Positions 37,501 through 46,800 of a stretch of 64,000 nt of DNA are shown here, piece by piece. A program made the translations under genes and the position numbers. Positions within the stretch are counted from its first letter, which is position 1. The number at the start of each line of letters is the position of its first letter. The notes under the pieces were generated by a model, which worked only from the letters and a program-made list of their open reading frames with translations, did not search any database and was not told where the DNA came from. The DNA is taken from contig NZ_CANMWS010000006.1 in NCBI RefSeq assembly GCF_947501665.1, forward strand, positions 62,001 through 126,000. Direction: 5' to 3'. Source of the stretch: an uncultured Shewanella sp. (GTDB lineage Bacteria > Pseudomonadota > Gammaproteobacteria > Enterobacterales > Shewanellaceae).

Positions 37501-38762
37501 CAACTCTAAATGGAGACACTTATTCATTGTCTTCGACAAAAAGTTTTCTAATCGATAACCATCCTCCAGTTGTCACCCTTGTTTTACATCCCATTACAGA
37601 AGATAACCATCTAAGCTTGTCTGAAGCGAATAATGACATTATTGTCACTGGCCATGTAGAAGGTGAATATCAGCTTGATGATCAGGTTATTATCACAGTC
37701 AATGGCCTGCAATATATTGCTAGCCTCAACAATGAAGGATTATTTAATGTGTCTATTACGAGTCAAGAGTTAAGAAGTGATAACCGCATCACAGCCACAT
37801 TAACCACAACAGATAATGCGGGTAACACAACGAGTGTGGCTCACCATCAAGACTATAGTGTAGAGTTCTTGAGCATAACCCCAGCCGACCCCACAGATTT
37901 AATCGTCGATAACTTAAATCCCATTACTGTCGATCCTATTGATCATTCCGATGACTTAATCGTCGATACCTTAAACCCTATTACTGTCGATCCTATTGAT
38001 CATTCCAATGACTTAATCGTCGATAACTTAAATCCCATTACTATCGATCCCATTGATCATTCCAATGACTTAATCGTCGATAACTTAAACCCTATTACTG
38101 TCGATCCCATTGATCATTCCAACGACTTAATCGTTGATACTATTAACATACCTGAGAACGAAATCACCCCAATACCTTGGCCCGGTGACGAAACACTTAA
38201 TGCTCAAATAAGTACAAATAGTAATATAAACAATAATTTTACTCCCATAGAGGCTGAGGCCATTACAGCTTCTGCAGTAAGTCTTAATATTACCCCTGTT
38301 ACGCCATTAAGTGACACAACAGAGTCTATTGTAGAACAAAATGATCCTGACTTAATCGATACTATTGATTTTTCAGGTAATGATGGAGTCGATATTTTTG
38401 TACTCAATGCAGCGGCGATGGGAGAGACGCATATTATTGGATTTGATCTAGATAAAGACAAACTCGACTTGAGTGATATTCTCCAAGAGGACGATGATGT
38501 TAATAACCTAGATAACCTACTGCATTTTTCAACCGAAGATGGCGACACTATCATTGATATTGACAGTAACCATGACGGCGATATGAACCAGCACCTAATA
38601 CTTGATGGTGTAAATTTATTTTCTTCTTACAGTGTCAATAATGATAGCGATATGATTAATACTCTCATTGCAGAAGATAATTTAATCTTTCAAAACAGCT
38701 CACCGGTAAACACGAATGAACCCGAACCACTGGAAGAAGGGATTACAACTTTTACAGCTTAA
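34578..38762 (+). CDS. Third LapA-like surface protein with retention module, lacking RTX nonapeptides
   Basis: A 1394-residue protein that looks like a third substrate of the same secretion/protease system. Order: retention-like N-terminus (1-115, with YINAETNIHVGDQVIF matching the YIQNAQGQFVPLEVGD region of adhesin 1) and AESG at 112-115 where the adhesins have ASAG; about nine Ig-like units of roughly 100 residues (about 150-1095, each with ITxDNIxxxxE and xxAGN); a 19-residue tandem repeat (about 1107-1182); and a C-terminal secretion domain (about 1258-1394). The latter has GFDLDKDKLDLSDILQ and QHLILDGVNLFSSY, homologous to the adhesin tails. No GGxGxD repeats, WG modules or coiled coil. 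Strong AAGGAG ribosome site. Followed by a bidirectional terminator. Ligand unknown. Confidence 0.88.
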   Translation: MNLFITKFDAVIHPLSGSLKIKTINDQVKYINAETNIHVGDQVIFNRESEFFLTFENQESLTSDNIKALFDKDMPSTSLDHDSQITATTEPSAHDIRSDFIQIIRTAKETLAESGYDSAALPLSNNNIDKNNPFSSLSLEGEQLEQELPTLSITLNNITDNNILNILDVSGNILISGNVFGHFQNGNTVTVNIANNQHYTHLNEQGYFSLNIPGNELALVTQVTAQITTQYEKETLFAHTEKDYTVELVGPDLQLTLNDVTEDNIINSQEAHSLINITGQVFGDFNLNDQVNLTINNQTYTTHILLESGYFNTNIQGHDLANDSQIYATVSTTDQAGNNTIAHTTKAYTVSVNEPNISISLNPITGDNILSSSEVTDMVTLTGTVSGEYNSNDQVIISVNNLHHATNIDPQGYFSLRLHGSELSHDKEVTASITSTDNVGNQTTKMAVQPYTLSAFYDLEIDPIAEDGIINAQEYGSIIAITGRLITSDPFPLENTQPITVEMNLGVNDPLFRATIDPNNGEFIFNIEGEYFSALPNIQFQTEIIKDIGNNIVLTANGHYTLDRTPPEITLSLNPIGNDNVLNAALYNEDIRLSGTVSGEYNLQDQVKITHNGQVYTTHIDDNGHFSISLNYAELSQDTQLYAEISSTDLAGNQSTVYDSLIFVIDPLYNLVFDDITGDNIINNTEVQGELAVSGTLQDLRTNTPVVQQNILLTVITDKFPEGISTLAITDENGFFTRSLDASDFMGHSDISITATATISDDTTHTDYTFTETKDIYLDLIGPALAITLNPITPDNIISPAESLQSVQISGVVSGDYDPSTPVTINVNGQDYLAQIDASGHFSTLVISEHITQGTQISAYLSHSDPAGNITEAIDTLNYTLAPMYSLTLDNITDDNVINRQELNNDFIISGRIEGVDVIPLTENNLIDITLNIENNPIVFTGLIDPITGAFHVDINGTILAGYDEISFIAQVSLSTLNGDTYSLSSTKSFLIDNHPPVVTLVLHPITEDNHLSLSEANNDIIVTGHVEGEYQLDDQVIITVNGLQYIASLNNEGLFNVSITSQELRSDNRITATLTTTDNAGNTTSVAHHQDYSVEFLSITPADPTDLIVDNLNPITVDPIDHSDDLIVDTLNPITVDPIDHSNDLIVDNLNPITIDPIDHSNDLIVDNLNPITVDPIDHSNDLIVDTINIPENEITPIPWPGDETLNAQISTNSNINNNFTPIEAEAITASAVSLNITPVTPLSDTTESIVEQNDPDLIDTIDFSGNDGVDIFVLNAAAMGETHIIGFDLDKDKLDLSDILQEDDDVNNLDNLLHFSTEDGDTIIDIDSNHDGDMNQHLILDGVNLFSSYSVNNDSDMINTLIAEDNLIFQNSSPVNTNEPEPLEEGITTFTA
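37896..38146 (+). repeat. 57-bp tandem repeat coding DLIVDNLNPITVDPIDHSx
   Basis: Four full 57-bp units start at 37896, 37953, 38010 and 38067, with a partial fifth at 38124. Each encodes 19 residues. Copies differ at a few positions (N/T, V/I). In-frame repeats of this kind often vary in number between strains. The segment forms an acidic, Pro-containing linker between the Ig-like stalk and the secretion domain. Confidence 0.93.
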
Positions 38763-38765
38763 ATA

Positions 38766-38806
38766 ATGTATCAAGGGCATGATAAATCACCATGCCCTTG
38801 ATACAT
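38766..38806. terminator. Bidirectional terminator between adhesin 3 and metF
   Basis: A perfect 16-bp inverted repeat, ATGTATCAAGGGCATG and its complement, with a 9-nt loop lies between the convergent adhesin 3 and metF stop codons. It lacks long T-runs on either side, but position and stem strength favour a shared terminator. Confidence 0.75.
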
Positions 38807-38813
38807 AAAGTAT

Positions 38814-39725
<912 letters not shown>

Positions 39726-39731
39726 CTACAA

Positions 39732-39759
39732 TGGACGTTTGGACGTCTATATGTCCATA
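39732..39759 (-). promoter_or_regulatory. MetJ operator (tandem met boxes) upstream of metF
   Basis: Starting 24 bp upstream of the metF start, the sequence reads TGGACGTT TGGACGTC TATATGTC CATA. These are tandem 8-mers resembling the met box AGACGTCT, the second being the best match (GGACGTCT). MetJ binds such arrays cooperatively with S-adenosylmethionine. This is a motif match; a metJ gene is not in the window. Confidence 0.8.
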
Positions 39760-40000
39760 TATTAGAGAAACTCTGAATGAAGTCAAGCCTTAAAAAACAC
39801 TCTAATGATATTTTTAATGCTTTCAAGATAGCGTAGCTAAGATCTCGAAGGTTATCCTGTTTAGGTGCTCATTAAATGTTAATTTTGAGCATTTAAGACA
39901 ACAATTAAGTTAATTAAACACCAGGAAAGATCATAGCTCTCTCATTGACAGCATGAAAAAGAAATTACTTTGGAAAATGAAACATGATTATATGACAATC

Positions 40001-40034
40001 AAAAAACATGAGGTTACGCCCAAAGACGTAACCT
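40001..40034 (-). terminator. Terminator of tldD
   Basis: On the minus strand, stem AGGTTACG/CGTAACCT with an 8-nt loop is followed after three bases by a TTTTTT run, 13 nt downstream of the tldD stop. The remainder of the 39708-40046 gap holds the metF operator and otherwise nothing I can assign. Confidence 0.8.
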
Positions 40035-40046
40035 TATATTGCATTA

Positions 40047-41495
40047 TTAAGCCGTTCCACCAACCGTTAATGAGTCTAATTTTAGAGTCGGTTGACCAAC
40101 ACCTACAGGCACACTTTGGCCATCTTTGCCGCACACTCCAACCCCCTTATCTAACGACAAGTCATTACCAACCATAGAAATTTGCCCCATCGCTTCCGGC
40201 CCGTTTCCTATCAGGGTGGCGCCTTTAATTGGCTGAGTTATTTCTCCTTTTTCAATCAAATAGGCTTCAGAGGCTGAAAATACAAATTTCCCCGAGGTGA
40301 TGTCGACTTGCCCACCACCAAAATTAGGGGCATAAATGCCCTTTTCTACTGATTGAATAATCGCAGTTGGATCGGACTCACCCGCTTCCATATAGGTGTT
40401 TGTCATACGTGGCATAGGTAGATGAGCGTAAGATTCTCGTCGACCATTACCAGTAGACACACTCCCCATCAAACCCGCATTCAATTTATCCTGCATGTAG
40501 CCCTTCAAAACCCCCTTTTCAATTAAAATGGTTTTTTGAGTTGGCACCCCTTCATCATCAATGCTTAATGAACCACGACGATCGGCAATAGTCCCATCGT
40601 CCACAACGGTCACTAACGATGAAGCCACTTGCTGACCAACCTTACCACTAAAAGCACTGCTGCCTTTACGATTAAAGTCACCTTCAAGACCATGACCCAC
40701 AGCCTCATGTAAAAGCACACCAGGCCAACCGGCTCCCAATACGACAGGCATTTCACCCGCTGGTGCATCAATAGCCCGTAAACTCACCTGCGCTTGACGC
40801 ACAGCTTCTTTCGCAAAATAAAAACAATAAGGCAGACCAGTATCATCTTCTTTCATTAATACATCGTAAGCATGACGGCCACCACCACCTGCACTACCAC
40901 GCTCACGCTTACCATTTTCTTCTAAAATAACGCTAACATTAAAACGAACCAGAGGACGAATATCCCCCGCTAACGTGCCATCACTTGCAGCCACTAAAAT
41001 CTCTTCATACACGCCAGACAAGCTCACAACAACCTGAGTGATGCGCTCATCTAAACTGCGAACATAGGCATCCGCTTGCTTTAACAGATTAATTTTTTTC
41101 ACTTCCTCCATTGCTGCAATCGGATCGCTACTGCAATATTGCACCTGTGCACTTTGGCGTTTCCATGCATTCACCTGCACCTGCTCACCCGCCAATGCAA
41201 TCCCTCTGGCAGCATTAACTGAAGCCGTTAACGCTGCTGGTGTTATTTCATCAGCATAAGCAAAACCGGTTTTCTCACCCGTAATAGCACGGACACCCAC
41301 ACCTCTTTCAATATGAAAACTGCCATCTTTAACAATGCCATCTTCTAAAACCCAAGATTCATTCCGTGCGCCTTGAAAGTACAGATCAGAAAAGTCTACC
41401 TTATGCTGGTGTATTTTCTTAAGGTAATGCTGCAAATCATCAATTGATAGTCCATCTTGCAGTAAACTTTGTCCAACTTGTGTTAAAAATGGCAT
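40047..41495 (-). CDS. tldD: Metalloprotease TldD
   Basis: TldD pairs with TldE/PmbA in a heterodimeric zinc protease that trims peptides (microcin B17 maturation, CcdA degradation). 482 residues, normal length. The metal-binding signature is visible as [12 protein letters not shown] (HExxxH), with the downstream [25 protein letters not shown] and the C-terminal [27 protein letters not shown]. An AAGAGAG ribosome site precedes the ATG. It normally follows yhdP and the nitrilase gene in one transcript; here a MITE-like element begins only 20 bp upstream of its start and separates it from the nitrilase gene. Confidence 0.96.
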   Translation of the reverse strand: MPFLTQVGQSLLQDGLSIDDLQHYLKKIHQHKVDFSDLYFQGARNESWVLEDGIVKDGSFHIERGVGVRAITGEKTGFAYADEITPAALTASVNAARGIALAGEQVQVNAWKRQSAQVQYCSSDPIAAMEEVKKINLLKQADAYVRSLDERITQVVVSLSGVYEEILVAASDGTLAGDIRPLVRFNVSVILEENGKRERGSAGGGGRHAYDVLMKEDDTGLPYCFYFAKEAVRQAQVSLRAIDAPAGEMPVVLGAGWPGVLLHEAVGHGLEGDFNRKGSSAFSGKVGQQVASSLVTVVDDGTIADRRGSLSIDDEGVPTQKTILIEKGVLKGYMQDKLNAGLMGSVSTGNGRRESYAHLPMPRMTNTYMEAGESDPTAIIQSVEKGIYAPNFGGGQVDITSGKFVFSASEAYLIEKGEITQPIKGATLIGNGPEAMGQISMVGNDLSLDKGVGVCGKDGQSVPVGVGQPTLKLDSLTVGGTA

Positions 41496-41515
41496 TCATT
41501 TCTCTCTTTAAGTAA

Positions 41516-41848
41516 TTAGGGGCAGTTGATCTTTTGTGATTAAATCATGTTCAAATGAACGTATTTTAATCGCGGCGAGAGGTGACGCCTAGTCATTCTA
41601 AGCCCCCCGCCTTTCTTTAAATAAAAGGGCTCTCAACAAAGAGTAAACCACGTTTAGTGAATCCTACGGACAGCGTTTGTGGTGCCTTTATACATCATTA
41701 TCGCTCATTTATGTACAAGCCCATGGATAGGGAAGGTAGAGCGACGTTTGAACCAAAGCCGAGAATAACTACACAGCATAAGCTCTATCTTATATAAAGC
41801 CCAAACAAACTGCTTCAGAAATCATCACCAAAGATAAACAGCCCCTAA
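41516..41848. mobile_element. MITE-like element, copy 2 (333 bp, with terminal inverted repeats)
   Basis: Between tldD and the nitrilase gene. The left end TTAGGGGCAGTTGATCTTTT and the reverse complement of the right end, TTAGGGGCTGTTTATCTTTG, form imperfect terminal inverted repeats of about 28 bp that continue into GTGATxxxxTC. No transposase ORF is present. The outer parts match copy 1 (190-389). The middle (about 41690-41815) is absent from copy 1 and includes a segment at 41720-41763 matching, in reverse orientation, the 48-bp tandem repeats at 56423-56566. Possible TTA/TAA flanks are too short to call as target duplications. Confidence 0.75.
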
Positions 41849-41870
41849 GCTTGATAACATAAATTTAGAA

Positions 41871-42701
41871 TTATTCAATCAACTTAGGTTTAGCAAAACG
41901 ATTGTGTATCGCTACCGGTATTTTTTGACGAATATTATTCAGTTGCGACTTATCTAAGGCTATCTGCACCCAACCACAACCCGTTTCCTTTTGAGCAAGA
42001 ATACGCCCCCATGGATCTACAATCATGCTTTGTCCCCATGTTTCTCGCCCACCGTCACACGCCCCCCATTGGTTAGCTGCTAACATAAAACATTGGGTTT
42101 CAATGGCTCTGGCCTGCACTAACGTTTGCCAATGCGCCTCACCCGTGACTTTAGTAAAAGCTGAGGGTAATGCAATTAATTCTGCTCCCGCTAAACGCAT
42201 CGCTCTAAAAAGTTCAGGAAAACGTAAATCATAACATATCGCTAGACCTATTTTCCCAAAAGGCGTATCAACAACACTGATTTTATTACCAGGAAAAAAA
42301 GTATCACTTTCTCTATACGTTTTCGTCCCATCGCTGACTTCAACATCAAATAAATGCAGTTTGTCATAGTCGCCCAGCACCTCCCCCTTATCGTTAAACA
42401 AATAACTACGACTATAAACACGACCATCATGGGCTAAAATAGGAATAGTGCCAGCGATTAAATAAACATGGTATTGTTCAGCCATACTAGCCAATATTGC
42501 CACTAAAGGATTGCCGGCTTCAGTTTTAGCAATATGCTTTTGATCGCTCTCAAGGCCACCAAACAATAAACACGCTTCAGGCAACACAACTAATTGCAGC
42601 TCACTCTCAACACGAGGCAACTTAATCAGTTGAGCTTCGATAAAATCTAGGTTAGCTTGAACATCTGCGCCACTTTGGCATTGTAATAAACTTATTTGCA
42701 T
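41871..42701 (-). CDS. Nitrilase-superfamily amidase (Nit1-like, probable deaminated-glutathione amidase)
   Basis: 276 residues of the carbon-nitrogen hydrolase family. The catalytic Glu-Lys-Cys triad is visible: Glu42 (LPEACLLFGG), Lys114 (YDKLHLFDV) and Cys156 (AICYDLRFPELFR). The sequence YDKLHLFDV and the downstream LPSAFTKVTGEAHWQTL are typical of the Nit1/Nit2 branch, which hydrolyses deaminated glutathione as metabolite repair; substrate assignment rests on family resemblance. A GAGG site precedes the ATG. It sits downstream of yhdP on the same strand, the common gammaproteobacterial order yhdP-nit-tldD. Confidence 0.9.
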   Translation of the reverse strand: MQISLLQCQSGADVQANLDFIEAQLIKLPRVESELQLVVLPEACLLFGGLESDQKHIAKTEAGNPLVAILASMAEQYHVYLIAGTIPILAHDGRVYSRSYLFNDKGEVLGDYDKLHLFDVEVSDGTKTYRESDTFFPGNKISVVDTPFGKIGLAICYDLRFPELFRAMRLAGAELIALPSAFTKVTGEAHWQTLVQARAIETQCFMLAANQWGACDGGRETWGQSMIVDPWGRILAQKETGCGWVQIALDKSQLNNIRQKIPVAIHNRFAKPKLIE

Positions 42702-42792
42702 GCAGCCTCACCCTTTATTGTGAACAATAAAATCAACACTCCTCATTATACTCGAGATATTAACCAAAAAGAATGCAAGTTAATCCGTTCAA

Positions 42793-45700
42793 TTATTGTT
42801 CTGTCGATGTGGGCGTTTGCGGGGCAACCACAGGTTTATTAGCATTATCTTGTGCGGCTTTAGAGTCTGATAATACAGACTCAGGAATTTGGATTTCTTT
42901 ACTTTTGCGAGGTAATTCTTTCAATATTGGCTCGGACATGGTTCCAGTCACTCTAAAGCGTAATTCAGAAATCACTTCAATCACAGGCTCTAACACTTTA
43001 GTAAGAACAAACGCCCCCAATCCAAATGTCCACCCTCCTGTCGTTAACAATACGACCGTTGGCACACTGGACGCGAGTTTAGGCATAAACTTAATGTCAT
43101 AATTAATATTTTCATTCAATAAGTTTGTGTATCCCCTGACTTTCATGTCACCCACAATAGCTTTCATCTCTGTATTCGTTGTTTTTGCGACACCATTGTC
43201 TATATCCAGTGTGCCCTTAAACGAATCGAAATAAAGCCCCTTACCAAACACATCAGAAAAATCGAGTGTTAACTTACGTAAAATCGAATCTAAACTGAAC
43301 AAGGATAAAATCCTCGCCCCCTTATCACTCACCTCTGTTAAATGTCCCTTGCCCAATGTAAAATTAATCTGACCACTGAGAGTATCTAAACTAAATTCAT
43401 ATGGCGCACCTACCCACGCTAAAGTCGCCGCCATCGATAAAGGCGCATCTTTTAATCCAGGATCAATACCCAACACCTTAGAGACAGCATCAAACTTCTT
43501 CGCGGTTAAATCTAATTTAAGCCGAGTTTTATTCTGATCTTTATAATACCAAGCCCCTTTACCTTGTAATTGAATATCGGGAGTTGTTAAAGATAAAGTT
43601 TGAATTTGATAAGCATTCTCAATTGGAGTTGCCTGTAACACTAGCTGTCCTAATTGCTTTCCTCCGACTCTAAAGTCCTCAGCATTAATGGCTAAAGGAG
43701 GTAAAGTGATAGGATTGACCTTCTCAACTTCATCTACGTTTGTTGACACACTATTGTCTTTATTTTTGATAGACAGACTTTGCGTATTTTTTTGATCATC
43801 AGACTCAACATCTTTACTCAAGTTCTGTAAATATAATTTTTGAGCGGCAATTTTTAACCCTTGTTGCAACCAATTTGGGTAAAAGTCGACATACCCAGTA
43901 AATTGATCAGAAGTCGCCTTTAAACGCCAAGCCTTTTCAACAGCAAATGAAGTAAACTTCACATTGTCCACATTATGCCCTAAAAAGTCTAACTGACCTA
44001 TATGACCTGAAATCAGATTAAGTGTCGGAAATAATGGTCTTTTCATCGTCAATTTGGCTGATTTAGTCTGCGCCTCTGACGCTATATTTTCGCTTTTATC
44101 ATCACCAATAAACTTTTTAATAATTGGATCCCACTGTAAAAAATTAGCTTTATCCAATTCTAACTGTAAGTGTCCCTTATTCCGTTGTAGCTTATCTCCT
44201 GGTTTAAATAAACGGCCTAATAATAAATCATATGAGCCCAGTGATGATTCACCTTTAGGGTCAAAGTCAAATGCTCCCCAAAACTCAGATTGTTGACCAA
44301 TTTTAACACCTAAAGACAACTGCTTATCATCACCTACAATTTCAGCCAATAAAGCCCTTTTTTGCTGCTTTTCTTTATGAAAAGGTGCGGGTAATAACAG
44401 CTCAGTCCCCATTAAATCGGAATTAATTTGCCCCTGTAAGCTGTATCCGCCGTCTCCAAAGGCCAATAATAAACTCCCAGTCCAATCTAAAGTGCCTCGA
44501 TAATAATCACTCAATGGATTATTCAATTCATTCGATAAGGTACCTAATTGCCAATGACCTTTAAAATCAACATTAACCGCATATTTTTTATGTTTCTCGC
44601 CTGTGTAAAAATCAAAACTCACTGGCTGATTATACAAGGTAGCAGAAATGTTTTTCCCCGTTACCACGTCATTATTAAATTGAATTTCTCCGGTCACATT
44701 TGATAGCTGAATACCAGGCTCTGAGACATAAACAGGGTTGTTGTTAAAGTTAACGGTGCCTTTAATGCTTTCATTATCTTTGCCATACAAAGGAATAGAC
44801 AGATCCAATGCTCCAGTCAAAGGTCCTTTAACATTAAGCACCTTAAGCGTTTCACCAACAGTATCAGATAAAGGCGAGTCTTGTATGACTTCTTCTGCAG
44901 CCACAGCTTGTGTCGATAATGTCGACTGAATACCTAATATTGGCTTTTCCACTAAATTATCTATCGAGACATGGGTCCCCTTTGCAGGCACCTTTAACAA
45001 ATCACCTTGTTTAACCCATAGATCCATTGCCGCATTTTCAAATAAGCCATATAAGGAGAGATGAGTTATTGCAGGCCAGTCAGGCTGAAATTGATAAGTC
45101 CCCTGCTTTAAATTAAAGCCTGCTTGAAAAATACCATTGTGGTTATCATAGGGGTAATCATCCAACGCCCCTTGCCAAACCACCGTTCCTTTTTCTATCT
45201 GACCCGCTTTAAGTGCAGAGTCTAAATAATCAACCACATCTTGACTCATCACTGATTGAGGAAAATACTTTTGGGCGTGACTAATATTATCAACCGATAC
45301 ATTGGCTAATAGTCCGAGAGTCATTGGTGCTTTAAAATCCATTTTAACAGCAGTTTCGAGCGTTAAATCTTCATTTTTCAACCTTACATTAGGAAGAATT
45401 AATGACTGTGTATTGACATCAAACCGCCCTGTCACCTCGTCAGCTGAAAACACTAATGGTGCTTTAAAACTATTTTTAAAATCTAATGAATAATGTTGAG
45501 AAGGCAAAGTAAAATACACTTGATCGTTTTGAGCGATAAGGGTCAAATCGACAGGTGATATACTGGGTATATTCTTCACTCCTTGCCAAACCAGCCCTTT
45601 GGCATTAACACTGATTTGCGGCTTATTTTCTTCTTGCTGAGAAAAACGTAAATCAAATAGCTTTCCTTTAGGGGCCATCAACTGCCATGTATCAAGCACC

Positions 45701-46800
45701 TCTTTATCTAACTTAGAAAATAAGGGCAACAAAGGTTGTAATAAACCAATATCAATCTCATTAAGATAAGCAAAGGTGCGACCTTGCTCTTCTTTTGCTC
45801 CTAACTTCAACACAGGCCAAGGAGTATCATTACTTGAAAAGGCTAAATCACTGCTTGTTAATGCCCAACCGTCTTCCTTTCTCTGCCAAGAAAGTTGGCC
45901 TTTTCCAATGGTAAAATTCTGTTCTTGTTGGTTTAAATACCAGGTTAACCAACTAGGCCTAAAATTAACATCAGCAGACTCTATGCGACGATGCGCAATA
46001 CTCAACCAAGCTTCAAAATTAACGGCTCCCTTAAGGTGCATCCTTTGCTCTCGCTTAAACCTCGAAGGTTGCCTCGATGCCCAATGCCCAACATCCAAGC
46101 TATTAGCGGCTAAATATATCTGTCCCACTAAGTTATCTGGACGGTAACCATTGCCTTTTAATGCCACATTTAAAGACAAACTTTCAGCCACAGAGCCATT
46201 ATCGTCTAAATAAACAAGACCTTTCCCTAAATGCTGTTTTTCTCTATTGCGCCATATTAAATCTTTGATATAAATAGGGTTATACTTATGTGAATGGCTT
46301 TCAAGAGTAATACTTGCATCTCTCACAGTAAAACGTTTGAGTTGCTCTAACAATAAGCCATATAACCAGGTCGTATCAGAAGACGTTTTAGGATCCGATG
46401 TATTTTCTTTTAACGCATCAAGGTTTAATGTGACATCAATACCATCAAAAATAACAGTTTCAATTTGTGGACTAAACGTCAATAAACTCTGCCAAAAATC
46501 GAGCTTAATATGCGCTTGAGAAATAGAAAATGTAAGAGGAAGGTTATTTTGTTTGGGTAATACAAGGTTGGTGACGGTCAATGCCGGTCCAAATGCCCGC
46601 CACCGAGCATGAAGCTGCCCCACTTCCACCTTGACTTGATATGTCTGCTCGACATAATGAACTACCTCCGCCTTCACTTCATCCAATTCAGGCAACAAGC
46701 CTCGAATTAGACTCACTAAAAGCGCAAACAATACCAAAAGACCAGCTAATGAAAGCCAGCAGAAACGCAGCACTTTAAACGGTCTAAAAAAAGAGAACAC
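42793..46800 (-). CDS. yhdP: YhdP, AsmA-like envelope lipid-transport protein
   Basis: A 1335-residue TIGR02099/DUF3971 protein. One N-terminal transmembrane helix (about 13-33, FCWLSLAGLLVLFALLVSLI) is followed by a very long beta-rich periplasmic part with an AsmA-like C-terminal domain. Near the end are DFSDVFGKGLYFDSFKGTLDI and the conserved GWTFGLGAFVLTKVLEPVIE. YhdP, TamB and YdbH act redundantly in carrying phospholipids to the outer membrane. Its start overlaps the rng stop by one base, so the two genes are probably co-transcribed. Low complexity near 1090-1120 and in the C-terminal tail (Asn/Lys/Thr/Pro). Confidence 0.94.
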   Translation of the reverse strand: MFSFFRPFKVLRFCWLSLAGLLVLFALLVSLIRGLLPELDEVKAEVVHYVEQTYQVKVEVGQLHARWRAFGPALTVTNLVLPKQNNLPLTFSISQAHIKLDFWQSLLTFSPQIETVIFDGIDVTLNLDALKENTSDPKTSSDTTWLYGLLLEQLKRFTVRDASITLESHSHKYNPIYIKDLIWRNREKQHLGKGLVYLDDNGSVAESLSLNVALKGNGYRPDNLVGQIYLAANSLDVGHWASRQPSRFKREQRMHLKGAVNFEAWLSIAHRRIESADVNFRPSWLTWYLNQQEQNFTIGKGQLSWQRKEDGWALTSSDLAFSSNDTPWPVLKLGAKEEQGRTFAYLNEIDIGLLQPLLPLFSKLDKEVLDTWQLMAPKGKLFDLRFSQQEENKPQISVNAKGLVWQGVKNIPSISPVDLTLIAQNDQVYFTLPSQHYSLDFKNSFKAPLVFSADEVTGRFDVNTQSLILPNVRLKNEDLTLETAVKMDFKAPMTLGLLANVSVDNISHAQKYFPQSVMSQDVVDYLDSALKAGQIEKGTVVWQGALDDYPYDNHNGIFQAGFNLKQGTYQFQPDWPAITHLSLYGLFENAAMDLWVKQGDLLKVPAKGTHVSIDNLVEKPILGIQSTLSTQAVAAEEVIQDSPLSDTVGETLKVLNVKGPLTGALDLSIPLYGKDNESIKGTVNFNNNPVYVSEPGIQLSNVTGEIQFNNDVVTGKNISATLYNQPVSFDFYTGEKHKKYAVNVDFKGHWQLGTLSNELNNPLSDYYRGTLDWTGSLLLAFGDGGYSLQGQINSDLMGTELLLPAPFHKEKQQKRALLAEIVGDDKQLSLGVKIGQQSEFWGAFDFDPKGESSLGSYDLLLGRLFKPGDKLQRNKGHLQLELDKANFLQWDPIIKKFIGDDKSENIASEAQTKSAKLTMKRPLFPTLNLISGHIGQLDFLGHNVDNVKFTSFAVEKAWRLKATSDQFTGYVDFYPNWLQQGLKIAAQKLYLQNLSKDVESDDQKNTQSLSIKNKDNSVSTNVDEVEKVNPITLPPLAINAEDFRVGGKQLGQLVLQATPIENAYQIQTLSLTTPDIQLQGKGAWYYKDQNKTRLKLDLTAKKFDAVSKVLGIDPGLKDAPLSMAATLAWVGAPYEFSLDTLSGQINFTLGKGHLTEVSDKGARILSLFSLDSILRKLTLDFSDVFGKGLYFDSFKGTLDIDNGVAKTTNTEMKAIVGDMKVRGYTNLLNENINYDIKFMPKLASSVPTVVLLTTGGWTFGLGAFVLTKVLEPVIEVISELRFRVTGTMSEPILKELPRKSKEIQIPESVLSDSKAAQDNANKPVVAPQTPTSTEQ

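Noticed and set aside
39953..40177. 74-codon plus-strand frame downstream of metF
   Set aside because: Runs antisense across the tldD terminator and the tldD 3' end; no recognisable protein.
42773..43102. 109-codon frame opposite the yhdP 3' end
   Set aside because: Shadow of yhdP; composition follows the opposite strand.
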